Below are positions 32,794-41,993 of a DNA stretch of 64,000 nt, piece by piece; the first letter of the stretch is position 1; every line of letters begins with the position of its first letter. The stretch is from Rhizobium skierniewicense. GTDB taxonomy: Bacteria; Pseudomonadota; Alphaproteobacteria; Rhizobiales; Rhizobiaceae. A program made the translations under genes and the position numbers. Location of the stretch: contig NZ_JACIDV010000017.1 in assembly GCF_014196515.1 (NCBI RefSeq), forward strand, positions 1 to 64,000, written 5' to 3'. The notes below the pieces were generated by a model. It worked only from the letters and a program-made list of their open reading frames with translations. It was not told the DNA's origin and did no database searches.

Positions 32794-33477
32794 ATGGCAC
32801 AGAAAACAGCGTTGCGGCTCAAGGGCGTGGAACGGACCTACGGGCAGGGCGAACACAGCCTGTCCATTTTGAAGAATGCCGATCTGGAGCTGAAAAGTGG
32901 CGAGATTGTCGCGCTTGTCGCGCCGTCCGGCACCGGCAAGTCCACCCTGCTGCATCTGGCAGGGCTCTTGGAACATCCGGATGCTGGCGAAGTCTTCGTC
33001 AACGGAAGGTCCTGCGGCGATCTCACCGACGAACAGCGCACCCTGATCCGTCGCAGCGATATCGGCTTCGTCTACCAGTTCCACCATTTGCTGCCGGAAT
33101 TCACCGCGCTCGAGAACATCATGATGCCGCAGCTCATTTCGGGTCTGCCGCATTCCGAGGCCAAGGAACGCGCCAGCGCGCTTCTCGACTACATGCGCAT
33201 CGGCCACCGCGGCGACCACCGCCCCTCCGAATTGTCCGGCGGAGAGCAGCAACGCGTCGCCATCGCCCGCGCGGTCGCCAACGCGCCGCTTCTGCTTCTG
33301 GCAGACGAGCCGACCGGTAACCTCGATCCTGAAACGGCGTCTTACGTGTTCGGTGCACTGGAAGCACTGGTGCGCCAGTCGGGTCTGGCCGCCCTGATCG
33401 CGACCCACAACCACGAGCTCGCAGGTCGCATGGACCGCCGTGTGACACTGAACGAAGGCAAGATCGTCGAGTTCTGA
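32794..33477 (+). CDS. lolD: Lipoprotein-releasing system ATPase LolD
   Basis: 227-residue ABC ATPase partner of LolC. Walker [10 protein letters not shown] is at 43-51, Q-loop in [18 protein letters not shown], signature LSGGEQQR and Walker [10 protein letters not shown]. It forms an operon with lolC and ends with a strong terminator. Confidence 0.96.
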   Translation: MAQKTALRLKGVERTYGQGEHSLSILKNADLELKSGEIVALVAPSGTGKSTLLHLAGLLEHPDAGEVFVNGRSCGDLTDEQRTLIRRSDIGFVYQFHHLLPEFTALENIMMPQLISGLPHSEAKERASALLDYMRIGHRGDHRPSELSGGEQQRVAIARAVANAPLLLLADEPTGNLDPETASYVFGALEALVRQSGLAALIATHNHELAGRMDRRVTLNEGKIVEF

Positions 33478-33521
33478 TCGCCGCCGCTACCTGGCAGCTT
33501 AGGTTCCCATCCATTTGGCCA

Positions 33522-33554
33522 ACCCTGCGCAACACTCTGTTGCGCAGGGTTTTT
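33522..33554 (+). terminator. Terminator of lolCD
   Basis: A perfect 11-bp stem (33522-33532 with 33540-33550), loop CACTCTG, and five T. It isolates the next small gene from lolCD transcription. Confidence 0.95.
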
Positions 33555-33663
33555 CGTTTTGGAGTCAACGGTTTGGAACGAATCAGGTGCGGAACCACCA
33601 CGAGTCCCCCTGCGTTGACAAGACAAAGCATGAAAATAAGCAGTTGACAGTGAAACGAAATGA

Positions 33664-33678
33664 GAACAAAGTTAGAAC
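33664..33678 (+). promoter_or_regulatory. LexA (SOS) box
   Basis: GAAC at 33664-33667 and GAAC at 33675-33678, seven bases apart, match exactly the direct-repeat operator GAAC-N7-GAAC (GTTC-N7-GTTC on the other strand) that LexA binds in alphaproteobacteria. TTGACA at 33644-33649 supplies a -35, so the box covers the region where the -10 and start site should lie. It is 21 bases before the 28-codon gene. Confidence 0.75.
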
Positions 33679-33699
33679 ATAAAGAGTATGGAGAGACAA

Positions 33700-33786
33700 A
33701 TGACCGACATCATCCGTGACATCGCCGCCTTCGCTTCCATCGCCGTGTTCGTTGCCAGCTTCTCGGTGATCCTCACTTCCATGTGA
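33700..33786 (+). CDS. 28-residue membrane peptide under LexA control, SidA-like
   Basis: ATG 33700 follows GGAGAG and opens a 28-codon frame ending TGA 33786. The peptide has a short charged start (MTDIIRD) and one hydrophobic helix filling the rest (AAFASIAVFVASFSVILTS). The size, single span and SOS box match SidA of Caulobacter, a 29-residue inner-membrane inhibitor of division that acts on FtsW/FtsN. Sequence homology to SidA was not tested. An inhibitor made when DNA is damaged is therefore an inference from architecture. dnaE follows 95 bases later. Confidence 0.7.
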   Translation: MTDIIRDIAAFASIAVFVASFSVILTSM

Positions 33787-33881
33787 TGTCCCAACGTCGT
33801 TTCCAACGGAAATGGCATGTAAAGGTGAACTGAGGCAGTGGACTTTGCCTCTGGAAAATCCGAAAATCCCCCGGACTCAGA

Positions 33882-36800
33882 ATGGCGGGATTGTATAAGA
33901 TGGGCGAGATTTCAGCAAACGGCAGCATGGCCGAAAAAACCCTGAAGACGCCCGGCTTCGTTCACCTTCGGGTGCACTCTGCCTATTCCCTGCTCGAGGG
34001 CGCGTTGCCCTTGAAGAAGATCATGGCCAAGGCCTTGGCCGATAGCCAGCCTGCCATCGCCATTACCGACACGAATAATCTTTTCATCGCGCTCGAGTTT
34101 TCCGAAAAAGCGCGTGACGAGGGCTTGCAGCCGATCATCGGCTGCCAGATGTCCATCGATATGCAGGATGCCTCCGATGACAAGCGCGGGCAGAACAATC
34201 TTGCAAAACTTCCCTCCATCGTCGTCCTCGCCGCAGATGCGCGAGGCTACGAGCGTCTCGTGGACCTCATCAGCCGCGCCTATCTCGATGGCGAAACGGC
34301 AGGTTCCGTTTGCATCACCAGGGCGTGGCTGGAGGAGGCCGACAATTCCGGTCTCATCGTTCTGACGGGTGCGTCCGGCGGGCCCATCGATATGTCCTTG
34401 AGGGAGGGGCATGTTTCCCAGGCGACGAAACGCCTCTTGGCTTTGAAAAGCCTGTTTGGCGACCGTCTCTATATCGAGTTGCAGCGTCAGGGCAATTTTG
34501 ATCGCACGCATGAGCGCCGCATGATGGCGCTGGCCTATGAGCACGACCTGCCACTGGTCGCCACCAACGAAGCATTTTTTCCGTCACGTTCCGATTATGA
34601 TGCCCATGATGCACTGATGGCCGTCGCCCATAACGCCATCGTTTCCGACGACAGCCGCTTTCGTCTGACACCTGATCATTATCTCAAGAGCCGAGACGAG
34701 ATGATGGCGTTGTTTGCCGATATTCCAGAAGCTCTGGAGAATACCGTCGAGATCGCGCAACGCTGTTCCTATGTGCTCAAGAAACGTGGGCCGATCCTGC
34801 CGCGTTTTACCGGTGCAAGCGAAGATCCCGAAGAGGCTGATCGCGCCGAAGGTGCCGAACTGCGACGTCAGGCCATTGAAGGTCTGGACCAGCGGTTGGC
34901 CGCGCTTGGCATGGCGCCGGGTTACACCGAGCAGGAGTACCGCGACCGACTGGACTTCGAACTGGGCGTCATCGAGCGCATGAAGTTTCCCGGCTACTTT
35001 CTCATCGTTGCCGACTTCATCAAATGGGCCAAGAACCAGGATATTCCGGTCGGTCCCGGTCGTGGTTCCGGTGCGGGCTCGCTGGTGGCCTATGCGCTGA
35101 CCATCACCGATGTCGATCCCCTTCGCTTCTCGCTGCTGTTCGAACGCTTCCTCAATCCTGAACGCGTATCGATGCCCGACTTCGATATCGACTTCTGTCA
35201 GGATCGCCGTGAAGAGGTGATCCGCTATGTTCAGAAAAAGTATGGACGCGAGCAGGTGGCGCAGATCATCACCTTCGGTTCGCTGCAAGCGCGTGCCGCG
35301 TTGCGCGACGTTGGTCGCGTTCTGGAGATGCCATACGGTCAGGTAGACCGCATCTGCAAACTGGTGCCGAACAATCCGGCCAACCCGACAACACTTTCCA
35401 AGGCCATCGAGGAGGAGCCGCGCTTTCAGGAAGAGGCAGACAAGGAGCCGGTCGTTGCCCGTCTTCTGGATATCGCCCAGAAAATCGAAGGTCTTTACCG
35501 CCACGCGTCCACCCACGCCGCCGGTATCGTCATTGGCGACAGGCCGCTGTCCAAGCTCGTGCCGATGTATCGCGATCCGCGCTCGGATATGCCCGTCACG
35601 CAGTTCAACATGAAGTGGGTGGAAAGCGCCGGTCTGGTCAAATTCGACTTTCTCGGTTTGAAAACGCTGACCGTTCTCAAGGTTGCCGTGGACTTCGCTG
35701 CCAGACGCGGTTCGACCGTCGATCTGGCGGCGATTCCGCTGGAGGACGCGAAAACCTACGAGATGCTGTCGCGCGGTGAAACCATCGGCGTGTTCCAGGT
35801 GGAAAGTGCCGGCATGCGCAAGGCGCTGATCGGGATGCGGCCCGACTGCATCGAGGACATCATCGCGCTGGTCGCGCTCTATCGCCCGGGCCCGATGGAA
35901 AATATTCCGGTCTACAATGCCCGCAAGCATGGCGAAGAAGAGATCGAATCGATCCATCCAACCATCGACAATCTGCTGAAAGAGACGCAGGGCGTGATCG
36001 TCTATCAGGAGCAGGTGATGCAGATCGCCCAGGTTCTGTCCGGCTACTCGCTGGGCGAAGCCGATCTTCTGCGCCGCGCCATGGGTAAGAAGATCAAGGA
36101 GGAGATGGATCAGCAGCGCGAGCGTTTCGTCGAAGGCGCGATGCGCAACGATGTCTCGAGGGCGCAGTCCAACACCATCTTCGACCTCCTGGCCAAGTTT
36201 GCGAATTACGGCTTCAACAAATCCCACGCCGCCGCCTACGCCATCGTCTCTTATCAGACAGCCTATATGAAGGCGCATTTTCCCGTGGAGTTCTTGGCTG
36301 CCTCCATGACGCTGGATATGGCCAACACCGAAAAATTGAACGATTTCCGCCAGGACGCGGGCCGCATGGGGATCGAAATCGTCGCGCCGTCGGTCCAGAC
36401 GTCTCACCGCCGGTTTGAGCCGGGTGAAAACCGCATCTACTATTCGCTGGCGGCGCTGAAGGGCGTGGGTGAGGGTGCGGTCGATCACATCGTCGACGTA
36501 CGCGGCGAAAAGCCCTTCAGCAGCCTTGAGGATTTCTGCCTGCGGATCGACCCGAAACAGGTGAACCGTCGCGTGCTGGAAAGCCTGATCAACGCCGGTG
36601 CCTTCGATTGCTTCGGCAGAGATCGCGCCGAACTCCTGGGCGGGCTCGACCGCATCATCGGTTATTCGCAGCGCGCGCAGGAAAGCCGCGTCACCGGCCA
36701 GCATGATATGTTCGGCTCAGGTGCCGCTACCGGTCCCGAAAAACTCATTCTGCCTGCCTTTCAGCCTTGGCTCGCATCGGAAAAGCTTCTGCGCGAATAT

Positions 36801-37391
36801 CAGGTGCTTGGATTCTATCTCACAGCCCACCCGCTCGATACCTACCGCGCCATCCTCGACAAGCTTCGTGTCCAGAACATTTCCGATTTCACGGCAGCAG
36901 TGAAACAGGGCGCGACGGCTGGGCGTCTGGCCGGCACCGTCACCGGCAAGCAGGAGCGAAAGACCAGAACCGGCAACAAGATGGGTATCGTCACCTTCTC
37001 GGATGCGTCGGGCCAATATGAGGCGGTGCTGTTTTCCGAAGGGCTGGCCCAGTACCGCGAATTGCTGGAGGTTGGAAAATCACTTGTGATTACAGTGCAG
37101 GCGGAAGAACGTCCCGAAGGCATCGGCCTTCGCATCCAGACGGCACAGTCTCTTGAAGAAAAATCCGTCCAGATGCAACGGGCGCTTCGCGTTTACGTGC
37201 GCGATTCCGGGCCTCTGAAAAGCCTCGTTCACCACCTCAACAGAGGCGATGGATCTGTCTATTTCATCGTCATCAAGGACGATGGCCAACGCGAAATCGA
37301 AGTGGAACTCCCCGGCAAGTATCGCATTTCGCCGGAGATCGGGGCGGCATTCAGATCCGCAAATGGCGTCATCGACGTTGAGTTGATCTGA
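33882..37391 (+). CDS. dnaE: DNA polymerase III alpha subunit (replicative)
   Basis: About 1,150-1,169 residues. The PHP domain starts with FVHLRVHSAYSLLEGALPL, the palm carries GPGRGSGAGSLVAY and the catalytic aspartates of MPDFDIDF near residue 430, and a tandem HhH (NAGAFDCFG) and OB domain (GTVTGKQERKTRTGNKMGIVTFSD) follow. Length and content fit the replicative DnaE1; the SOS-induced DnaE2 would sit beside imuAB, absent here. The start is uncertain: ATG 33882, 33900 or 33927 are in frame, none with an ideal binding site. Confidence 0.95.
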   Translation: MAGLYKMGEISANGSMAEKTLKTPGFVHLRVHSAYSLLEGALPLKKIMAKALADSQPAIAITDTNNLFIALEFSEKARDEGLQPIIGCQMSIDMQDASDDKRGQNNLAKLPSIVVLAADARGYERLVDLISRAYLDGETAGSVCITRAWLEEADNSGLIVLTGASGGPIDMSLREGHVSQATKRLLALKSLFGDRLYIELQRQGNFDRTHERRMMALAYEHDLPLVATNEAFFPSRSDYDAHDALMAVAHNAIVSDDSRFRLTPDHYLKSRDEMMALFADIPEALENTVEIAQRCSYVLKKRGPILPRFTGASEDPEEADRAEGAELRRQAIEGLDQRLAALGMAPGYTEQEYRDRLDFELGVIERMKFPGYFLIVADFIKWAKNQDIPVGPGRGSGAGSLVAYALTITDVDPLRFSLLFERFLNPERVSMPDFDIDFCQDRREEVIRYVQKKYGREQVAQIITFGSLQARAALRDVGRVLEMPYGQVDRICKLVPNNPANPTTLSKAIEEEPRFQEEADKEPVVARLLDIAQKIEGLYRHASTHAAGIVIGDRPLSKLVPMYRDPRSDMPVTQFNMKWVESAGLVKFDFLGLKTLTVLKVAVDFAARRGSTVDLAAIPLEDAKTYEMLSRGETIGVFQVESAGMRKALIGMRPDCIEDIIALVALYRPGPMENIPVYNARKHGEEEIESIHPTIDNLLKETQGVIVYQEQVMQIAQVLSGYSLGEADLLRRAMGKKIKEEMDQQRERFVEGAMRNDVSRAQSNTIFDLLAKFANYGFNKSHAAAYAIVSYQTAYMKAHFPVEFLAASMTLDMANTEKLNDFRQDAGRMGIEIVAPSVQTSHRRFEPGENRIYYSLAALKGVGEGAVDHIVDVRGEKPFSSLEDFCLRIDPKQVNRRVLESLINAGAFDCFGRDRAELLGGLDRIIGYSQRAQESRVTGQHDMFGSGAATGPEKLILPAFQPWLASEKLLREYQVLGFYLTAHPLDTYRAILDKLRVQNISDFTAAVKQGATAGRLAGTVTGKQERKTRTGNKMGIVTFSDASGQYEAVLFSEGLAQYRELLEVGKSLVITVQAEERPEGIGLRIQTAQSLEEKSVQMQRALRVYVRDSGPLKSLVHHLNRGDGSVYFIVIKDDGQREIEVELPGKYRISPEIGAAFRSANGVIDVELI

Positions 37392-37430
37392 TGTGAGATC
37401 AACAGCTTGTACGCCTAACCCGGTTCAGTT

Positions 37431-37721
37431 TCAGAACAGGCTGTTGGTCGGGTAGGCATTCCTGCCGCGATCGATAAAGCCATGGCGGGAAAGGCAAGCG
37501 CGGAGCGCGGTGTTGTAATAGAGCGTCGTGTTGTAGGCTGTTCCGCGTGGTGGTGTGCTGGCTTCTGCGGTGCATGTCACAAGCGCCCGGTCATAGACCT
37601 GCACGAGAATAGGGTCACTCGTCACATCGGGACCCGCATAGACGCTGTAATTTTGGGGGGATTCAGCGGCCGATACACAGGCCAGTCCAAGAATTGCAGC
37701 GGCTACATATTTGATGTTCAT
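37431..37721 (-). CDS. Small secreted protein of unknown function
   Basis: 96 residues with a signal peptide (MNIKYVAAAILGLACVSA, cleavage near 18-20). The mature part has two cysteines (LVTCTAE, RACLSRHG) that could pair. A very good binding site GGAGG lies six bases before the ATG. It converges on dnaE and lies downstream of the transpeptidase gene on the same strand, 117 bases away. I do not recognise the family. Confidence 0.75.
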   Translation of the reverse strand: MNIKYVAAAILGLACVSAAESPQNYSVYAGPDVTSDPILVQVYDRALVTCTAEASTPPRGTAYNTTLYYNTALRACLSRHGFIDRGRNAYPTNSLF

Positions 37722-37838
37722 CGGTCGCCTCCAAGCGTCAGGTTGTAGATCCTGAACGCCGTTGCAGACATTCGGGTTCCCGGCCTCACACAGGTCGCGA
37801 AGGCGTCCTTCAACAGAAGCGTTGCCTGTCGGCAGCGA

Positions 37839-39062
37839 TCAATCGCGCGTGATGGTGATGAAATCCGTGCCGTCGCCGGTTTCCAAACCGTGGCTGAGAT
37901 CGGCAACGGTTATTGAGCTTCCGGTCGTGAGGTCGGCTTCCAGCTTTTTTCGGAGATCAGCTGGAATATCGATACGATCGAGAACCGCACTCAGCTGATC
38001 GGACCCTTCCGGTCCGTCACTTTCGATGCCCAGCCGTTTGCGCGCAGCGGCTGGCAGATGATTTTCCAGTGTCAGTCCGTTCCATTCGGCCTTGCCGTTA
38101 CCATCCACATCGATCATCTCGAAGAAATGCGTGCCGAGCGCCATGTCCGGGTTCTTGATGTGAATGGGGGCTTCAAACAGCGGCTTGAAGTCCCGCCGAA
38201 CCATCAACTGCCCATTCGGCGCTTCCTGTGCACCAGCAGAGGCATAGAGTGCATCGACGAAAGCGTCGGTCACGAGCGGACCGGTGGTCTTCATCTCTTT
38301 CCAGCGCTTGAACGCATTGATGGCGCTGACCGTCATCTGTCCGGCATATCCATCGGCCACACCCGTGTCGAAGCCGATGCTGGTCAAGAGATGCTGCACA
38401 TCCATGATCTTTTCGCGCTCGCCGCGCCGTGTAATCAGAATGCGCAGCGGTGCGCCGTCCTTCTTTGGTGTCGCCTTGTTCTTCACCGCGTTGGTCGTCT
38501 GATTGACGGCAACTTCCACCAGTTTCAAGGATGCATCGAAGTTTGTCGGCCGAAGTTCGACGTCCGACAGCAGAATACCGTCGCGTGGGCCGTCCTTCGG
38601 CTGCAAAAGGGCAGGGTGCTCAAGGAGGCGAGGGACGACAGCCTTGTCGGAAACGATGACATGCACGCCGCGCGCCGTCATGCCGAAGAGTTGCTTGGCG
38701 AATTTAGACGGCAGGCGAATACAGCCATGCGACGCCGGGTAGTTTGGAACATGGCCCTCGTGAAGCGCTATACCCGACCATGTCAGCCGTTGCATGAACG
38801 GCATGGGGGCTGCGGAATAAATGTTGGATTCGTGATATTTGCGTTTGTCCAGAATGGAAAAGATGCCGCTCGGAGTACCATGACCCGGCTTGCCGCTCGA
38901 CACTTTTGATGTCGCGATCAGCGCGCCGTCTTCATAAAGCGATAGCGTCTGCTCTTCCTTGGAAACGATGATTTGCAGGCTCTTGGCATCTCCAGCCAGA
39001 GCGGCCTGTACCAGCACGGAAGTCGACAGGAGGCAAGCTCCCAAAAGCGCACGCAACATCAT
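37839..39062 (-). CDS. L,D-transpeptidase with peptidoglycan-binding domain
   Basis: A 407-residue exported enzyme expected to crosslink peptidoglycan or attach proteins to it. A signal peptide (MMLRALLGACLLSTSVLVQAALAG) is followed by a YkuD domain with HEGHVP and the catalytic SHGCIRL near residue 115. A peptidoglycan-binding-like helix bundle (DVQHLLTSIGFDTGVADGYAG) comes next, then an EF-hand-like loop DVDGNGKAEW around residue 310. GGAG six bases before ATG 39062 decides the start over an ORF beginning at 39152. Substrate specificity is not visible. Confidence 0.9.
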   Translation of the reverse strand: MMLRALLGACLLSTSVLVQAALAGDAKSLQIIVSKEEQTLSLYEDGALIATSKVSSGKPGHGTPSGIFSILDKRKYHESNIYSAAPMPFMQRLTWSGIALHEGHVPNYPASHGCIRLPSKFAKQLFGMTARGVHVIVSDKAVVPRLLEHPALLQPKDGPRDGILLSDVELRPTNFDASLKLVEVAVNQTTNAVKNKATPKKDGAPLRILITRRGEREKIMDVQHLLTSIGFDTGVADGYAGQMTVSAINAFKRWKEMKTTGPLVTDAFVDALYASAGAQEAPNGQLMVRRDFKPLFEAPIHIKNPDMALGTHFFEMIDVDGNGKAEWNGLTLENHLPAAARKRLGIESDGPEGSDQLSAVLDRIDIPADLRKKLEADLTTGSSITVADLSHGLETGDGTDFITITRD

Positions 39063-39216
39063 GTCTACTCCAACGCAATACACAAATGCCCTTCGAAGAA
39101 AGGCACAGGAGCCGTATGGGGCTGCCCTGAAATGCAAGGACCCCCGTTCCACGCAGCAGAATAACGCTTGGGATTTAAGGAAACTTTTAAATGTTGATCA
39201 CGACCGTGTCAGTCGA

Positions 39217-40503
39217 TCATTTTTTTGTGCCAAAGGTATAGCCGGTTTCCACAGCACCCTTGCCGAATTTGTCGCGCAGCTTGTCCATGGCGGCTTCAGC
39301 GGCGGCCCGTCTTCCCGCGTGCTTGTCGACGAGGTCGGGTGGGTCGGCAAGCGTCGGCTCGCACAGATCGGTAACGCCAATACCCACGAGCCGAAATTTC
39401 GTCCCATCGGTTTCTTTTTCGAGGAGCGAAATGCCGGTACGAAAAATCTTGTCGGCCAGTTGCGTCGGGTCTTCCAGCCTCTTGTTGCGGGTACGGGATT
39501 TGAAATCGGACGTTTTCATTTTCAAAACGACAGTATGCCCGGCGACACCGTTCTTCTTCAGTCGCCACGCCACCTTTTCGGAAAGGGATCGCACGATGGA
39601 AACGAGATCCTCGTGCCGTGAGATGTCGTTGAAGAACGTGGTTTCGGAAGACACGCTCTTGGCAGGGTCATTGGTATGGACGTCGCGGTCGTCTATGCCG
39701 CGAGACAGCCGAAACAGGCGCTGCCCCATGGAGCCGTAGCGCCGCATCAGGTCGCCTTCGTCCATCTCCTGCAACTGTGCAATCATACGGATGCCATCCG
39801 CCTCCAGCGTTGCCGCGAAGGCTTTTCCAACGCCCCATATGGTGGTGACGGGGCGAGGGCCGAGAAACGACATGGCTTCCTTCTCGCCGATGACGGAAAA
39901 CCCCCGAGGCTTTTGCAAGTCGGACGCGACCTTTGCCAGAAACTTGCAATAGGACAGCCCGACTGAAACGGTAATGCCGATTTCATTTTGAACACGCCGC
40001 GCGAAGCTGGCGAGAACACGAGCGGGCGGATCGTGGTGCAGACGCTCGGTGCCGGACAGATCGAGAAAGGCTTCATCGATGGAGATGGGTTGGACCAAAG
40101 GCGTCAGATCCTGCATCATCGAACGGATTTCCCGCCCCACCTTCACATATTTTTCCATGTCCGGCTTGATCACCACCGCCTGCGGACAGGCCTCCAGTGC
40201 CTTGAACATGGGCATGGCCGAGCGGACGCCGTGGATGCGGGCAATATAACATGCCGTGGACACGACGCCACGTTTGCCGCCACCGATAATCAGCGGCTTG
40301 TCGGCGAGCTCCGGGTTGTCGCGTTTTTCGACGGAAGCATAAAACGCATCGCAATCGATATGGGCGATCGAGAGGTCATAAAGCTCGGCGTGATAGACAA
40401 GGCGAGGGCTGCCGCACCTTCGGCAACGCCTGATGCCCTCCGGCTGGCCAGCCAGACAGTCACGGCAGAAACCGGGATCGTAATTCAAAAGTGGAGGGGC
40501 CAT
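39217..40503 (-). CDS. dinB: DNA polymerase IV (Y family)
   Basis: Error-prone translesion polymerase of 428 residues. The catalytic motifs are [13 protein letters not shown] (Asp50, Asp52) and [11 protein letters not shown] (near 140), with the thumb HhH around [16 protein letters not shown] and the little-finger domain after 250. The N-terminus carries two CxxC pairs (Cys13/16 and Cys27/30), a zinc-ribbon-like addition seen in some rhizobial DinB proteins. ATG 40503 is chosen; ATG 40527 is in frame. An imperfect LexA box (AAAC-N7-GAAC, one mismatch) lies at 40511-40525 directly upstream of the start. Confidence 0.95.
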   Translation of the reverse strand: MAPPLLNYDPGFCRDCLAGQPEGIRRCRRCGSPRLVYHAELYDLSIAHIDCDAFYASVEKRDNPELADKPLIIGGGKRGVVSTACYIARIHGVRSAMPMFKALEACPQAVVIKPDMEKYVKVGREIRSMMQDLTPLVQPISIDEAFLDLSGTERLHHDPPARVLASFARRVQNEIGITVSVGLSYCKFLAKVASDLQKPRGFSVIGEKEAMSFLGPRPVTTIWGVGKAFAATLEADGIRMIAQLQEMDEGDLMRRYGSMGQRLFRLSRGIDDRDVHTNDPAKSVSSETTFFNDISRHEDLVSIVRSLSEKVAWRLKKNGVAGHTVVLKMKTSDFKSRTRNKRLEDPTQLADKIFRTGISLLEKETDGTKFRLVGIGVTDLCEPTLADPPDLVDKHAGRRAAAEAAMDKLRDKFGKGAVETGYTFGTKK

Positions 40504-40631
40504 GGCTCGGAAACAAAGAGAGAACATCCGTCACTATAAGCGTTTGCTTTTCTGTCCTCAAGTGGGCAATCTTCGATCATGGAAGACATGGTATTTTTAA
40601 AAAAAGGAGTTACAATTGTAGTTCCTTAGCG

Positions 40632-40925
40632 ATGAATATGTTCGAATGGGATGAGCAAAAGAACAGGCGCAATGTTGAGAAGCACGGATTGGGTTTCGCG
40701 CTGGCCATCTGAATTTTTGAAGGGCCTGTTCTTTCATGGATAGATGAGCGCCGCGAGTACACAGAAACCAGATACCATTCGATCGGCCAAATCGACGGTG
40801 TCGCGGTGTTGGCCGTCATCCACACCGAGCGCTCCGGCAGGACGAGAATGATTTCGGCCAGGATTGCCAATCGCCGCAAAAGGAGGCGTTATGACGAAGA
40901 AATACGAAAAAGAACTGAACCTTGA
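40632..40925 (+). pseudogene. brnT: Interrupted BrnT-family toxin gene
   Basis: The frame starts MNMFEWDEQKNRRNVEKHG, the typical BrnT opening, and is stopped by TGA at 40710-40712 after 26 codons. The same frame then continues without another stop for 70 codons (IFEGPVLSWIDERREYTETRY, ISARIANRRKRRRYDEE), giving an otherwise full-length BrnT of about 96 residues. One C-to-T change of an Arg codon (CGA to TGA) would explain it. BrnT is an RNase toxin, here almost surely inactive. The 3' end overlaps the antitoxin gene. Confidence 0.85.
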
Positions 40926-41153
40926 ACAGCTTAAGGCTTTACCTGACGGGTCTATCGACTACAGCGATATTCCGGAGCTTGACGAAACATTCTGGGCAAA
41001 CGCCAAATATGTCGAACCTGAAGGAACGCAGCAGATCACGTTGCGGGTCAAGAAATCCGTCGTTGAAGCCTACAAGGCAACCGGCAAGGGATATCAGACG
41101 CGCTGAACACTGTCTTGGAGTCCTACGCTCAGACCGTTCTCAAGCGTCGCTGA
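40891..41153 (+). pseudogene. brnA: Frameshifted BrnA-family antitoxin gene
   Basis: ATG 40891, behind AGGAGG, reads 71 codons of a BrnA antitoxin (MTKKYEKELN, FWANAKYVEP, ITLRVKKSVVEAYKATGKGYQTR) and stops at 41106. BrnA proteins normally continue past GYQTR. The next frame supplies that tail (NTVLESYAQTVLKRR, ending 41153), so one base is missing near 41103-41104. The DNA-binding ribbon-helix-helix core remains, so a truncated repressor could still be made. Confidence 0.85.
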
Positions 41154-41168
41154 CCCCGGGTTCCGACG

Positions 41169-41477
41169 TCAATACTCCCCGGATGCCAAGCCCGGTCCGG
41201 AATAATGGTGCCAGGCGGCGGTCACGTCTTCAGGCTTTCGTCCAGTTGCCTCGCAAAACGCCATGAGGTCTGGTTCGTGGCTCATGAGGAAATCCGTGAG
41301 GCCTGCAAGAAAGCCGGGATCGTTGACGGCCTGGCGCAACATATTCGGCTGCATCCCGGTCAGCGCCAGAAAGCGCGCAAGCATATCCGGCTCGCTGGCG
41401 AGCCAGCCAAGTATGGCGATTGCTATTTCATGCGCATTTGAAGCGCCGATAGTGCCGTTTTTTGTACCGTGCGACAT
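41169..41477 (-). CDS. DUF3572 family protein
   Basis: 102 residues, mostly helical. The segments [26 protein letters not shown] and [26 protein letters not shown] match the conserved helical core of this alphaproteobacterial family of unknown function. It is divergent from divK, with 129 bases between starts, an arrangement common in rhizobia. Confidence 0.88.
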   Translation of the reverse strand: MSHGTKNGTIGASNAHEIAIAILGWLASEPDMLARFLALTGMQPNMLRQAVNDPGFLAGLTDFLMSHEPDLMAFCEATGRKPEDVTAAWHHYSGPGLASGEY

Positions 41478-41606
41478 TTGTTTACCGAAGTTACCTATTT
41501 CTCAACCAAATCCAGCTACCGTCCGCTCCTGGGGGATAATGGAATCGGTTCTCTGGCACCCTATATGTCAATGAAGCGGTTTCAAAGTGAAACGAGGACT
41601 GGTCCC

Positions 41607-41978
41607 ATGCCCAAACAGGTCATGATAGTTGAAGACAACGAGCTGAACATGAAGCTCTTTCGTGATCTGATCGAGGCGTCCGGTTATACCACCATCCAGA
41701 CCCGCAATGGCATGGAAGCGCTCGAGCTTGCGCGCAAACACCGTCCCGATCTGATTTTGATGGACATTCAACTGCCGGAGGTTTCCGGGCTGGAGGTCAC
41801 GAAATGGCTGAAGGAAGACGACGAACTGCATGTCATACCGGTGATCGCGGTCACGGCCTTTGCCATGAAGGGTGACGAGGAGCGCATTCGCCAGGGTGGA
41901 TGTGAGGCCTACGTCTCGAAACCGATTTCCGTTCCGAAATTCATCGAGACGATCAAGACGTATCTGGGCGACGCGTAA
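41607..41978 (+). CDS. divK: Cell-cycle response regulator DivK
   Basis: A 123-residue single-domain receiver that relays signals from PleC/DivJ to the CtrA pathway and controls polarity and division. The phosphoacceptor Asp53 ([10 protein letters not shown]), acidic pocket Glu9/Asp10 and Lys105 (YVSKPIS) are present. No output domain follows. ATG 41607 is chosen from family length. It forms an operon with pleD, 15 bases downstream. Confidence 0.97.
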   Translation: MPKQVMIVEDNELNMKLFRDLIEASGYTTIQTRNGMEALELARKHRPDLILMDIQLPEVSGLEVTKWLKEDDELHVIPVIAVTAFAMKGDEERIRQGGCEAYVSKPISVPKFIETIKTYLGDA

Positions 41979-41993
41979 AACAGGGCTGAACTG

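Noticed and set aside
34584-36704. 706-codon minus-strand frame opposite dnaE
   Set aside because: Shadow frame of dnaE with no recognisable domain.
37718-37906. 62-codon minus-strand frame ending in ATGA with the 96-residue secreted protein
   Set aside because: It overlaps the conserved 3' end of the transpeptidase gene, has biased composition and no binding site; the overlap seems chance.
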